Shown: positions 26,690-35,893 of the stretch, piece by piece
How the letters are laid out: every line of letters starts with the position of its first letter
Numbering within the stretch: the first letter of the stretch is position 1
Assembly: GCF_014697545.1 (NCBI RefSeq)
Contig: NZ_JACJSA010000021.1
Span: forward strand, 62,001-126,000
Direction of reading: 5' to 3'
Source: Oscillatoria sp. FACHB-1407
GTDB taxonomy: Bacteria; Cyanobacteriota; Cyanobacteriia; Elainellales; Elainellaceae
Length of the DNA: 64,000 nt
The notes under the pieces: model-generated
The model's input: only the letters and a program-made list of their open reading frames with translations
Databases searched by the model: none
What the model was told of the DNA's origin: nothing
Translations under genes and position numbers: made by a program

Positions 26690-28507
26690 TCACGGTTGTT
26701 TTGTTTGTGCCAATCCCCAGAGCACAATTGCACCTGTGACGAAGCCGAGTAATGCACCAACTGTAGCTCCTGAACCAGACCATGTCATCGGATCTGCATT
26801 TAAGATGCCATACGCAAGTGCCCATCCAATCGCACCCAAAACGCCACCTACTATTCCACCGCTTATGAGTAGTTTGGGCGATCGCCGTGTTGTAGCATTG
26901 AGCCACAAGCCAGTTAAGACGCCATCAATGGCACCTGTGATTGCCCCTACAACTGCTAGGGAGATTTGAGGTTCATCTGTGACACTCAACCCGGTCGATA
27001 GGGCAATTCCAACGACACCCGATAACAGCCACAGCAGAGCGATCGTAATCATGATTGGTATGACAGACCCTCCTGGACTGGAAGATTGCTTTTGAACCAA
27101 TCGAGACTGAGACGGATGACTTGGAACAGGTTGTATTTGAGATGTGGGACGGGGACGAACTGAAAGTTGGGTTTGGGCAGTTTCCCAGAGGTGCTCTGGG
27201 TCGGGGTAGGTTGCTGCTAATGCCCGGATTCGCTCTAATTTCTGAATGACCTCTTGCCATCGTTCTGAGCGAGACAACCAGCGAGCTTCGTTATACCACT
27301 CTGCTAATTGTTTTTGGCGTCTGGCATGGTCGAGCTTGACTTGACACTCGCGGTTATCGGGTTGCAGCGCTAACAACAGTTGAAGAGGGGCGATCGCCTC
27401 TACCCAATCTTGCTCCCGAAATGCCTGCTCTACCTGAATGTGACAGTCATTGAGGATGCTATCTTGAATGACCTGAGCATCTTCCTGTCGCAAGCCCAAA
27501 AAGTACCGAAAGCGTTGTAAATCTTCACGAGTATCTGCATCAAGGCTGCCTTTTTGCAAGGCTTCCAGCAGCACTTGTTGATAACGGCGCAAATTCTCCT
27601 TATAAGCTTGATAAGGCTGTAACACCTCCTCCTCAATCAGAGATGCCGTTTCTGGTAAAACCCCCAGGGCTTGGCGTTGAAATTCCAGCATTGTGCGGCT
27701 CACCGATGAAATCTCGCCCCGACTGGCATACCGTTGCACCTCCCTGCGATAGCGCAATGCTGGGTCATCAACGGGAGCTTTTGTCAGAAAAATTTTATAG
27801 CCTTCTTTGACCGGATAAATTTCTGGCTTCATGGCTGGAGCCGCTTCTCTCACCCGCTGTCGAGCATAGTCGTGCAACTCATCTACTGAAATATTGCCAT
27901 CATTGTCTAGGTCGGCTGCTCCAGTTTCGATCCCTTCTACTACATATCGGGTATAGACCGATAGCTCTGCCCCTGACTGCTCAAAGGAGTACTGGGTAGA
28001 GGTAGATGAGGTTAAAATAGCTCGTCCTTCACCGCCCAACTGCCCCTTAATCTCAACGGAGTCATCATCTTTAGCCCGCACGTTGTGACCAAACGCACCA
28101 CTAAAACAACAATCTAAAATCACAACCTGGCGTTTAGAGCGGCAATCATCCATGATCTCCTGGACAAAATTGGCAGACACCGCAGACGATCGCACGAGTT
28201 TTCCTTGCTCATCTTTACGAGTCGATTGCGTCCCAAAATAAAAGCGATTGCTATCATCTTTAATGCCGTGTCCTGAGAAGAAAAAAAGTACTAAATCATC
28301 GCGTTGGCGATCTTTAAAGAATCTCTCAATCGCTTCCTGCATTTCGCCAACAGTGGGATTGGTTAAAGTTGAGACTTGCTCAAACCCGCCAATATCAGGA
28401 TCTCTTAAGACACGGGCGATCGCCTCCGCATCTTTAGGAGCTTCAGATAACGGCTTTAAACCCGTCCCATATTGGCTGACCCCGACTAACAACGCTGCTC
28501 TAACCAT
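26690..28507 (-). CDS. Membrane-anchored caspase-like protease (peptidase C14, orthocaspase)
   Basis: About 605 residues from the ATG at 28507 (MVRAALLVGVSQYG); an upstream in-frame start at 28540 is less likely. The caspase p20-like domain covers about 1-240, with catalytic His80 (FFFSGHG) and Cys134 (ILDCCFSGAFG); the spacing is normal for bacterial orthocaspases, which cleave after Arg or Lys. An EF-hand-like stretch DLDNDGNISVDELHDYARQR follows near 186-205. A helical, TPR-like region spans about 240-450. The C-terminus holds about four hydrophobic segments (near 480-605), for example GGIVGGVLGAIGWALAYGIL, so it is probably fixed in the inner membrane. It is divergent from the trypsin-FHA gene. 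Confidence 0.9.
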   Translation of the reverse strand: MVRAALLVGVSQYGTGLKPLSEAPKDAEAIARVLRDPDIGGFEQVSTLTNPTVGEMQEAIERFFKDRQRDDLVLFFFSGHGIKDDSNRFYFGTQSTRKDEQGKLVRSSAVSANFVQEIMDDCRSKRQVVILDCCFSGAFGHNVRAKDDDSVEIKGQLGGEGRAILTSSTSTQYSFEQSGAELSVYTRYVVEGIETGAADLDNDGNISVDELHDYARQRVREAAPAMKPEIYPVKEGYKIFLTKAPVDDPALRYRREVQRYASRGEISSVSRTMLEFQRQALGVLPETASLIEEEVLQPYQAYKENLRRYQQVLLEALQKGSLDADTREDLQRFRYFLGLRQEDAQVIQDSILNDCHIQVEQAFREQDWVEAIAPLQLLLALQPDNRECQVKLDHARRQKQLAEWYNEARWLSRSERWQEVIQKLERIRALAATYPDPEHLWETAQTQLSVRPRPTSQIQPVPSHPSQSRLVQKQSSSPGGSVIPIMITIALLWLLSGVVGIALSTGLSVTDEPQISLAVVGAITGAIDGVLTGLWLNATTRRSPKLLISGGIVGGVLGAIGWALAYGILNADPMTWSGSGATVGALLGFVTGAIVLWGLAQTKQP

Positions 28508-28954
28508 GTGTCTGTGCGTCTGTATCTGTGCGTCAAGCAATGTAATGAGCTTACAGGATATTTGTGAGGCAAACTAGCGATCGCCAACATTGCCCTATTC
28601 CCCATCTTCTAAACACTTGAATAATTTGAAGAGTCATACTATTTTTTGTAGTAACAATAGAAACCTCACCTCAACATTGAAATCGTTTACTAATGGTGAG
28701 CTTTGTGCTATTGAGCACTCAATAAGACTATTATTGCGGGACTCCTAAACGATTGATTGACGAAGCCATGGCTTTAATTCCTGTGCATCTAGGGTTAACC
28801 CATGTCTGTAATATCCTTTCAAATTCTCCTTACCCCTTGCTCTCTTCTAGAGGAAAAAAGTGGAGGATAAATTGAGCACATCCTTAAGAAGGGTGAGCAT
28901 CACCTCGTCGCAACTGAAGCAGTTACATTAATCACAGTGCATCAGGAATCATCT
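28508..28954. other. Divergent promoter region of the protease island
   Basis: About 450 AT-rich bases between the caspase-like and trypsin-FHA genes. No gene, long repeat or strong hairpin is evident. Both promoters must lie here. Confidence 0.5.
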
Positions 28955-30649
28955 ATGTATAAACCGTTGACCGCTTTATTTGTCATATCGCTCATCTTTT
29001 CGCCTCAAATCGCCTCTGCCAATATCTCTCAAGCCGAGCAAGACCGACGTTTAGCCATGCGTGCCCGCCCAGCCGTAGTACGGATTGTTGATGTCTGTTT
29101 TGCTGAATATAAATACAATCCAGATGGCTCCTACACTTACACCTATGATGTCAGTTATGGCGGCATGGGAACTGGATTTTTTATTAATTCTGATGGCTAC
29201 ATTGCCACGAATGCCCACGTCGTCCAAAACAGTCAAGAAGGACGAGGGGAATGTAAAGACAGACTCTTTGATACATTTGTCGAGAGATTACAACGTAACT
29301 TTGGAGAAGATTTGGGCAGAGGTTTAAGCGGTGATGCCCTCAGACAACACGTCGAGCAACGGAGCAGCCGCCCAGAACCAACGCAACTCAATCGAGTCCT
29401 GTTACCAAATGAAGGATCACTCGATTTTGATGTCAAATCCTATGGAACACCAATTGATGATGTGACAGATGTCGTTGGCAAAGACGCAGCGATCATCAAA
29501 GTTTCACTCGAAAATACGCCTGCACTTGAATTGGGAGATTCTGGTCAGGTACAGATTTTAGAGCCTGTCATTGTCATTGGTTATCCAAGTGTTGCAGATA
29601 GTTTTGATACGTTAGACGATGAGTCTGTATTTGAAGCATCTGTAACACAAGGAAGCGTCTCTGCTGCTAATAAACGGACTGCTGACAATGTGCCTGTGTT
29701 GCAACTGAGTGCCCCTGTTGCACCTGGTAGCTCCGGCAGTCCAGTATTAAACAGTGAAGGTAAGGTGATTGGCATGGTCACCTTTGGCAATCTTGACTCG
29801 CCTCGAAGTGCTTCAAGCTTTGGATTTGCTGTTCGGACAGAGACACTGAATGAATTTATTGGAGATGCTGGTACTACTGCTACTCAGGGAACCGTTGATT
29901 CACTGTATAGCAAGGGTTTAGATTTGTACTGGAGGGGCGATTATCGGCGTGCTAGCATCCAATTTGAACAAATTCGAGATTTATTCAAATACCATTCTGA
30001 AATTGACACCCTAATTAGCAATAGCCAGAAAGCAATGGCAGAAGGATCTAATATGAATCCGCTGTTATGGCTAGTCATTGTGCTGATGGGTGGTGTTATT
30101 GGTGCTTTAGGATTTTGGCTTTATAGAAGTAAGTTTGCTTTGTTACAAATCGCTCCACAATCCACCAGTGCGGCGATCGGACGCGACACCTTAGTGGGTG
30201 GAGACATAGGTGCAAACCGAGGCGTGTCACCTAGCCTGGGTGGGTTTGCTCGTCGCATTACCACTGTGTTTGCCCCTCCTGCACCCGCTGTTCAGGCATC
30301 TATCACGCTAAAAAATGCCCAAGGGCAAAGCTGCCAGTTTTCTCTTACCAAAGCTCGTCATCAGTTAGGGCGAGATATTGTTTGGGCAGATTTGCAGGTG
30401 CCTGATGAACCCAGTTGGAAGGTATTTTCGGGGAAACACGCCATTTTTCAGCGGGAGGGCAATACGTACCGCATTTTGGATGGAGATGGTGTAACCCCTA
30501 GCACAAATGGAATATTTGTGGACGGTATCCGCATTGATCCCCAAAGAGGGCATTTGCTCGAAGATGGACAAAAGCTCGAAATTAGTCTCGATATCGATCG
30601 CCAGGTTCTTTTGTATTACACCAGTTCTGTTAGTGCAAAAAAACTTTAG
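28955..30649 (+). CDS. Trypsin-like serine protease with membrane helix and FHA domain
   Basis: A 564-residue protein with a signal peptide (MYKPLTALFVISLIFSPQIA), so the N-terminal domain is periplasmic. The protease domain (about 60-300) has the triad His88 (TNAHVV), Asp177 (GKDAAIIKV) and Ser260 (APGSSGSPVLN), in the HtrA/DegP-like style but without a PDZ domain. A short helical segment leads to a membrane helix near 367-390 (LLWLVIVLMGGVIGALGFWL). The C-terminal FHA domain (about 450-555: HQLGRD, FSGKHAIFQ, NGIFVDG) should be cytoplasmic and bind phosphothreonine. AGGA lies seven bases before the chosen ATG. The neighbouring membrane kinase 130 bases downstream is an obvious candidate to supply the phosphate; that is inference. 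Confidence 0.92.
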   Translation: MYKPLTALFVISLIFSPQIASANISQAEQDRRLAMRARPAVVRIVDVCFAEYKYNPDGSYTYTYDVSYGGMGTGFFINSDGYIATNAHVVQNSQEGRGECKDRLFDTFVERLQRNFGEDLGRGLSGDALRQHVEQRSSRPEPTQLNRVLLPNEGSLDFDVKSYGTPIDDVTDVVGKDAAIIKVSLENTPALELGDSGQVQILEPVIVIGYPSVADSFDTLDDESVFEASVTQGSVSAANKRTADNVPVLQLSAPVAPGSSGSPVLNSEGKVIGMVTFGNLDSPRSASSFGFAVRTETLNEFIGDAGTTATQGTVDSLYSKGLDLYWRGDYRRASIQFEQIRDLFKYHSEIDTLISNSQKAMAEGSNMNPLLWLVIVLMGGVIGALGFWLYRSKFALLQIAPQSTSAAIGRDTLVGGDIGANRGVSPSLGGFARRITTVFAPPAPAVQASITLKNAQGQSCQFSLTKARHQLGRDIVWADLQVPDEPSWKVFSGKHAIFQREGNTYRILDGDGVTPSTNGIFVDGIRIDPQRGHLLEDGQKLEISLDIDRQVLLYYTSSVSAKKL

Positions 30650-30781
30650 TGTTAATTGAGGGGAGGTGTTGGTCGGTAATTCCTCTAGCTGGCTGCCTAT
30701 AAGCGTATTAAAGTTTTACCACACGTAAAAATTAGATAAGAATGAAGCAAGGCTCACTCAAGGTTAACCGCTTCAGTTGTG

Positions 30782-33184
30782 ATGAATGAACTTGAACCCA
30801 ACGCCGTCCTGAGAAGACGTTATCGTGTCAAAAGAACCTTGGCTCCTCCAAGTGGTTTTGGCGTAACGTATCTTGCTGAAGATATGGATCGACCAGGTAC
30901 ACCCTTATGTGTTATCAAGCAACTCCGGTCTGATAACCAAAACCCAGCCTTTTTGGAAAATGCTAAACGCCTGTTTCATGAGGAAGCGGTTACTTTAGAG
31001 CAGTTGGGAAAGAAGCATGATCGAATTCCTCAACTGCTTGCATTTTTTGTTGAAGATGAAAGCTTTTACCTGGTTCAAGATTTCATTGAAGGACATTCAC
31101 TCAATGAGGAATTGCAGATTGGCTATCAATGGAGTGAAGAGCAGGTACAACTGTTGCTTTGCGAAATTTTAGAGGTTTTGCAGTTTATTCACGGTCAGCA
31201 GGTTATCCATCGAGATATCAAACCAGACAACATCATTCGCCGCAAAACTGACAATCGACTCGTTTTACTCGATTTTGGTGCCGTTAAGCAAATTTTGCCG
31301 TCTGCTGCTGGAGCAGGGAGTGGCAAGCTAACAATTGCAGTGGGCACACCAGGTTATATGCCTGCTGAACAACTGAATGGAATGCCCTCCCCCAATAGTG
31401 ACCTTTATGCTCTGGGCATCATTGCTATTCAAGCCCTAACTGGGGTTGACCCTGAGGATTTTCAGAAAGACCCCCAGACGGGCGAGATTGTCTGGCAGTC
31501 CTTGACCAGTGCTAGCGCTCCCTTGAAACAGATCTTAACCAAGATGGTGCGCTATCACTTTCGAGAGCGTTATCAATCTGCCGAAGAAGTCTTGCAAGCG
31601 TTGAACTTGCTCAATCAAACTCGGACTCCACAAGCTTTGATAACAGGGTTACACCGTTTATTTACTCGACAAACTGCTGTCTTTAAGCCTTCTCAATCGG
31701 TTAGACCTGTCACTTCCCGTTCAGATAAGACTGTATTAGTTCCTGGCACAAAGCAACCTCAACGGGTTACACAACCGACTGAGATTACTCAATCTACGTC
31801 AACTCAAAACTCAACAGTCATTGCTAACCCTCCGGCTAAAAAATCTCTAATCGATGAGGAATCTGCCTCTACCGATCCTGTTAATGAGAATGAGGAGAAG
31901 ATTGCAATTCATGCGGCTGATGCTCTGCTTGATGGAGCTCATCAACCTGATAGCGTTGCCGATGGAATGGCGGTTAAAAGTATTGATGTGACTGTCAAGG
32001 GTGGTCACTCTACTGTTGACACACCTGTTGACACACCTGTTGAAGAGGAAGCGATCGCCCCAGATACTCCAACTAACCACGCTGATGGTAGTGCCGTTCA
32101 GTCAACCGCTGATGAAACCTCGATCTCCTCACCTAAGTCAGTTGACGAACCGTTACCACTCACTTCTGCAACCGTTGAAGAACACCCTACCCCAGCAGCG
32201 AGCGCCCCTTCTAGGACCCACATTACCGTTCCTCTTCCAGCTTCTACCAGTCCTCCTGCTGGCGAAACCAGTGCAGCCAGTCCATCTTTTTCCTCAGCCG
32301 ATGTACCGTTGGCTGTACCTCCATCAACTGCATTCAGGCGATCCCGTTTAGCAATCGGTTTTGGCGGTTTGTTGGTGCTAGCTGGATTTACGGTTGGCGC
32401 GGTGTATTGGTTTCAGCAACAGCAATATCGCCAGAGTGAACAGGCCGTAGCTGCGATCGCCACTCTCAAAAATTCAAAAGAGTATGATCAATGCATTCAG
32501 CAAGCCGAAACCTTTGCTAGTCGTTATGACGAACTCAATCAGTCGGCTCAAAATTTGCTAGGAGAGTGCCGTTTAGCTCAAGCAGAAAATTTAGCCAAGC
32601 AAGGTCAGTTTGAGGCAGCGATCGCTCTGGTAAACAAAATCACCCCTGAGATGACAAGCTACACACAGGTATCATCTCGGCTGCAAGGGTGGGCCACCAC
32701 AATGCTGACAAAGGCAACCGATTTGTATCAGCAGGGTCAATTTGAAGCGGCGATCGACCTGCTCAGAACGATTCCAGAGGACACACCAACAACAGCACAG
32801 GCGACAACCACCCTGGTAACTTGGGAAGCCGAGCAACAGGCAAACCAGAAACATCTGGATGAGGCTCAACAAGCCGTTAGCAATCAGAAGTGGCAGGCAG
32901 CCTTAGATGCGATCAACCAGATTAAGATCCTGGGTGTGCCTGTCGATCGCAACAGCTCTTATTGGAAAGACACTCTCTGGGCAATCGTTGAGCAAGCAGA
33001 GCAAAAGCTTACAGAACAACGCCAACGAGAAGCTGAAGCACAAGCCGCAGAACGGGCAAGACAGCAAGAAGCAGCTCGTGATTTGCAAAGGAACCGCCCA
33101 TCAGGTTCGAGCAACCCTCCCAGACCATCAACGAGTAGTGGGTCTTCCCGTCCTAACAGAGTGGCTCCAACACGACGACTCTAG
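30782..33184 (+). CDS. Membrane serine/threonine protein kinase
   Basis: About 800 residues. The kinase domain (about 1-275) has Lys46 (VIKQL), HRDIKPDNII near 145 and LLDFGAVK near 164, so the catalytic machinery is present, but the nucleotide loop reads LAPPSGFGVTYLAED, lacking the usual GxGxxG start. A long disordered linker rich in Pro, Ser and Thr (about 290-520) contains tandem VDTPVDTP repeats and many possible phosphosites. A membrane helix (about 520-545, GFGGLLVLAGFTVGAVYWF) is followed by helical TPR-like repeats and a basic, Ser/Pro-rich tail, which should lie outside the cytoplasm. A GTG at 30779 directly precedes the ATG at 30782. It is the second kinase of this kind here, after 21.5 kb. 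Confidence 0.92.
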   Translation: MNELEPNAVLRRRYRVKRTLAPPSGFGVTYLAEDMDRPGTPLCVIKQLRSDNQNPAFLENAKRLFHEEAVTLEQLGKKHDRIPQLLAFFVEDESFYLVQDFIEGHSLNEELQIGYQWSEEQVQLLLCEILEVLQFIHGQQVIHRDIKPDNIIRRKTDNRLVLLDFGAVKQILPSAAGAGSGKLTIAVGTPGYMPAEQLNGMPSPNSDLYALGIIAIQALTGVDPEDFQKDPQTGEIVWQSLTSASAPLKQILTKMVRYHFRERYQSAEEVLQALNLLNQTRTPQALITGLHRLFTRQTAVFKPSQSVRPVTSRSDKTVLVPGTKQPQRVTQPTEITQSTSTQNSTVIANPPAKKSLIDEESASTDPVNENEEKIAIHAADALLDGAHQPDSVADGMAVKSIDVTVKGGHSTVDTPVDTPVEEEAIAPDTPTNHADGSAVQSTADETSISSPKSVDEPLPLTSATVEEHPTPAASAPSRTHITVPLPASTSPPAGETSAASPSFSSADVPLAVPPSTAFRRSRLAIGFGGLLVLAGFTVGAVYWFQQQQYRQSEQAVAAIATLKNSKEYDQCIQQAETFASRYDELNQSAQNLLGECRLAQAENLAKQGQFEAAIALVNKITPEMTSYTQVSSRLQGWATTMLTKATDLYQQGQFEAAIDLLRTIPEDTPTTAQATTTLVTWEAEQQANQKHLDEAQQAVSNQKWQAALDAINQIKILGVPVDRNSSYWKDTLWAIVEQAEQKLTEQRQREAEAQAAERARQQEAARDLQRNRPSGSSNPPRPSTSSGSSRPNRVAPTRRL

Positions 33185-33193
33185 TTTGATAGG

Positions 33194-34378
33194 CTATCGA
33201 GTTTCTATCGACACAAACAGTTGAACGCTAGCATCGCCACTACCACAGGCAAACATCCTGCCGTTTGGGCTGAATGCTACAGATAACACCCGTTGAGCGG
33301 TGATGTCAGCAAAATTGCGAAACAGTTGGCCTGTTTGCAGATCCCAAAGCTTGATGGTGTTGTCCCAACTACCGCTCAGCAAAAAACGACCACTTGGACT
33401 AAATGTCAGCGTTCGAATGTAATCGGTATGTCCTGCTAGCGGTTCTATCACGGCTTCCCCTTCTAGGTTGAGCAGATGAATTGTGTTGCGATCGGTGACT
33501 GCATTGGACGAGGTAGCTGCTCCTGGGCTGACACTATTGGGACTAAAGGCGATCGCTTGACCATCAGGACTAAGAGCGATCGCATAGATTGGGCTGGAAT
33601 AACTGCCAAAGCTCTCAAGTTGTCTCCCTTGTTGCCAGTTCCATACCTCGACTCGCCGCCCTAAGCCGCTACTGATAAGGCGTGTTCCGTCAGGGCTGAA
33701 GGCAAGAGAGGTGATCCACTGCTCACTCTCGATCTCACGAATCAGGGTGCCTGTAGCAACATTCCAAAACCGAATGGTTTTATCACCCCCAGCACTGGCC
33801 AGTACTTGACCATCAGGGCTAAACACTACTGTTTCTACTTTGTCGGTGTGCAGAGAGAAGGTATAGAGCAATTGCCTATTTCTCCAGTTCCAAATCCGCA
33901 CTGTGCCATCTAGACTGCCAGTGGCTAGTAGTTGCCCGTTAGAGCTAAAGGCAATAGAAATGACTTGAGCATTACCATTTTGCAGCGTGACATAGAGAGA
34001 GGGCACAAGCTGAGTAGCATTAGCCGGGGTTAAGCTCCAGATTTTGACAGTTCTGTCAGCACCGCCACTGGCTAAATAGTTGTTATCAGGGCTAAAAGCA
34101 ACTGAATAAACTGGACGGGTATGCCCCCCAACGCTGGCATCAAAGGAATATAAATCAATGGTTCCCGGTGCCCACGACGGCTCTGATGAGATTGGCACTG
34201 GTCGCGTTTGAGCTAAAGTTGCTCTCTGAGTCGTTTCACTAGCAGTTTGTGCATTTACATTGGTCAACGATATGAGAGGCGATCGCTGGGCTTGAGCAAC
34301 ATTACACAGGCTAGAGAGCAAAGTTGTTACGGCTACAAAAGCTGAGAGATAAATCAGACTGCTTTGTCGAATAACCAT
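33194..34378 (-). CDS. Exported WD40-repeat protein
   Basis: A 394-residue protein with an N-terminal signal sequence (SLIYLSAFVAVTTLLSSLCN, then VAQAQ). After it come seven WD40 repeats (about 70-390), for example SVAFSPDNNYLASGGADRTV, KIWSL and TLTFSPSGRFLLSGSWDNTI, giving one complete seven-bladed propeller. The fifth blade has an Asn/Ser/Ala-rich insertion and the last blade ends LFVS in place of WD. Such propellers are protein-interaction platforms. Unlike the usual cyanobacterial WD40 proteins it is not fused to a kinase or NTPase. Its stop lies nine bases from the stop of the convergent membrane kinase, whose sensor part should face the same compartment. Confidence 0.9.
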   Translation of the reverse strand: MVIRQSSLIYLSAFVAVTTLLSSLCNVAQAQRSPLISLTNVNAQTASETTQRATLAQTRPVPISSEPSWAPGTIDLYSFDASVGGHTRPVYSVAFSPDNNYLASGGADRTVKIWSLTPANATQLVPSLYVTLQNGNAQVISIAFSSNGQLLATGSLDGTVRIWNWRNRQLLYTFSLHTDKVETVVFSPDGQVLASAGGDKTIRFWNVATGTLIREIESEQWITSLAFSPDGTRLISSGLGRRVEVWNWQQGRQLESFGSYSSPIYAIALSPDGQAIAFSPNSVSPGAATSSNAVTDRNTIHLLNLEGEAVIEPLAGHTDYIRTLTFSPSGRFLLSGSWDNTIKLWDLQTGQLFRNFADITAQRVLSVAFSPNGRMFACGSGDASVQLFVSIETR

Positions 34379-34656
34379 ATTGCAGCAAGACCCTATTTAA
34401 CGTTGGAGGCTTACAGCAGTTTACAACTGTCTGGCGTGCCAGTCGGTGTATTTTATAGAACATATGTCACACTTAGCTCTGTTAAGCGTCCGCAACTTGT
34501 TAGAAGGAATTTGCTCACGTCTCTTTTGGAGGATATTTGAGACGTTTTCGGCGGGTAAAACCGCGACTACAGGAACAGAGTCCACCGTTGCGAACTTCGA
34601 CCAATCGGGCTCTGCTGTAACCTGCGGAGACAGGTTTTGCGCTTGTAGCTGCGACT
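34379..34656. other. Intergenic region with a weak inverted repeat
   Basis: No gene is seen. Segments near 34557-34573 (TAAAACCGCGACTACAG) and 34648-34668 (GTAGCTGCGACTTTAGTCGC) share the cyanobacterial motif GCGACT...GTAGC in opposite orientation, a weak dispersed repeat. Confidence 0.4.
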
Positions 34657-35337
34657 TTAGTCGCCAATGCTACCTAAATCATAGATTTTTAAAGCATCCT
34701 CGTTAAGGGGCGGGCGAAAACATAAATACAACAATGGACCTAACAGTGGAAAACACGCTACTGCCCAAAAGATGCGCGCATCGGTCAAGCCACGTCGTGC
34801 CAGATCATCATCAAATAACGATGTGATTGGAAAAATCAAACAAATCAAGCAGAAATCTAGACTAATCAGATGAACAAATGGAGTAGTTTGAAATAGTTGG
34901 ACGTACTCATTCCAGTCACCTGCGATCGCCCCATATCCCACTAAAAAAACAGCTAAAGCTAACAGCACAACACCCGTCGATCGTCGATCTAAAATACTGA
35001 GCCACTCGTCTTTCTTGCCTTGGAATTCTTGATTTCGGTGTCGAACGATCAGATAGGGCAACAAACAAATAACCCCTGTGAAATTTGCGCCAACAAAATA
35101 CGTCCAGGCTCGAAAAGGTTGCATTCTGCCATCAGCAAACATTAAACCAGCGTAGAGCATGGGGACAACACCCATTAACCAGAAAATCGCTGGAATAAAA
35201 GCATTCAATTTATGCCACTGAAATGCTAGTAATCTCCAACCAATCACCCAGGTTTCTGATTGATCCAGGGGAGCTAACACAATGGTGTATGCCGAGAAAG
35301 TGACCCAGATGAGCCATAGTATTGTTTTTCTAAGCAT
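34657..35337 (-). CDS. Multi-pass membrane protein of unknown function
   Basis: A 226-residue protein with about five or six hydrophobic segments, from TILWLIWVTFSAYTIVLAPL at the N-terminus to AVACFPLLGPLLYLCF near the end. A soluble stretch HRNQEFQGKKDEW lies between helices, and a DDDLARRG motif precedes the last helix. I do not recognise a family with confidence; it resembles small conserved cyanobacterial membrane proteins. It is on the same strand as the WD40 gene, about 280 bases upstream of it. No function is proposed. Confidence 0.65.
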   Translation of the reverse strand: MLRKTILWLIWVTFSAYTIVLAPLDQSETWVIGWRLLAFQWHKLNAFIPAIFWLMGVVPMLYAGLMFADGRMQPFRAWTYFVGANFTGVICLLPYLIVRHRNQEFQGKKDEWLSILDRRSTGVVLLALAVFLVGYGAIAGDWNEYVQLFQTTPFVHLISLDFCLICLIFPITSLFDDDLARRGLTDARIFWAVACFPLLGPLLYLCFRPPLNEDALKIYDLGSIGD

Positions 35338-35459
35338 CGCGATCGCCCAACCATTTGCCTTAGCTTAAAAATTTGGACGAAGCAGAACTACTATCTTGAG
35401 AACGACTTAGTACTGCTATTCACAGATAGGGTTCGGAAATAAAACAAGGGGGTGTGGGG

Positions 35460-35496
35460 GCTGCGCCCTCAGCCAGGGGTTCCACCCCTGCACCCC
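35460..35496. repeat. Dispersed short repeat, copy 2
   Basis: Shares most bases with positions 1-37, including GTTCCACCCCTGCACCCC, and lies in the gap before the monooxygenase-like gene. Confidence 0.5.
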
Positions 35497-35567
35497 AAAT
35501 TCCCACCCCTATTTACGACGAGTTGTACTTAGGATAGAAACATTTATCGGTTGAAAGGTTGCAAAAC

Positions 35568-35867
35568 ATGATTTTAGAAGTTGCTTTGCTCGATGTTCGT
35601 CAGGGAATGGAACAGGATTTTGAACGAGCATTTGCTGAAGCATCTCCGCTCATTGCAGCAACAGCAGGCTACATGTCCCATGAATTACAACGGTGTGTTG
35701 AAACACCCCATCGATATCTACTGCTTGTGCGGTGGCAAACGTTAGAAGCACATACTCTTGGATTTCGGCGATCGCCCGCTTACCAGGACTGGAAACGCCT
35801 GCTCCATCACTTTTACGATCCATTTCCAACTGTGGAGCATTTTGAAACCGTATTGGAATATGAATAG
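35568..35867 (+). CDS. Antibiotic biosynthesis monooxygenase (ABM) domain protein
   Basis: A 99-residue ferredoxin-like alpha/beta protein of the ABM group, small dimeric cofactor-free oxygenases and related proteins. Visible are VALLDVRQGMEQDFERAF, a central SHELQRCVETPHRYLLLVRW strand-turn-strand and the helix AHTLGFRRSPAYQDWKRLLH near the end. The ATG at 35568 has AAAGG nine bases upstream; a TTG at 35559 is also in frame. A methyltransferase gene starts 26 bases downstream on the same strand, so the two probably form an operon. The substrate is unknown, and a heme-binding or purely structural role is also possible. Confidence 0.85.
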   Translation: MILEVALLDVRQGMEQDFERAFAEASPLIAATAGYMSHELQRCVETPHRYLLLVRWQTLEAHTLGFRRSPAYQDWKRLLHHFYDPFPTVEHFETVLEYE

Positions 35868-35893
35868 CGTTGGCACACCGAGGGAATTAAACC

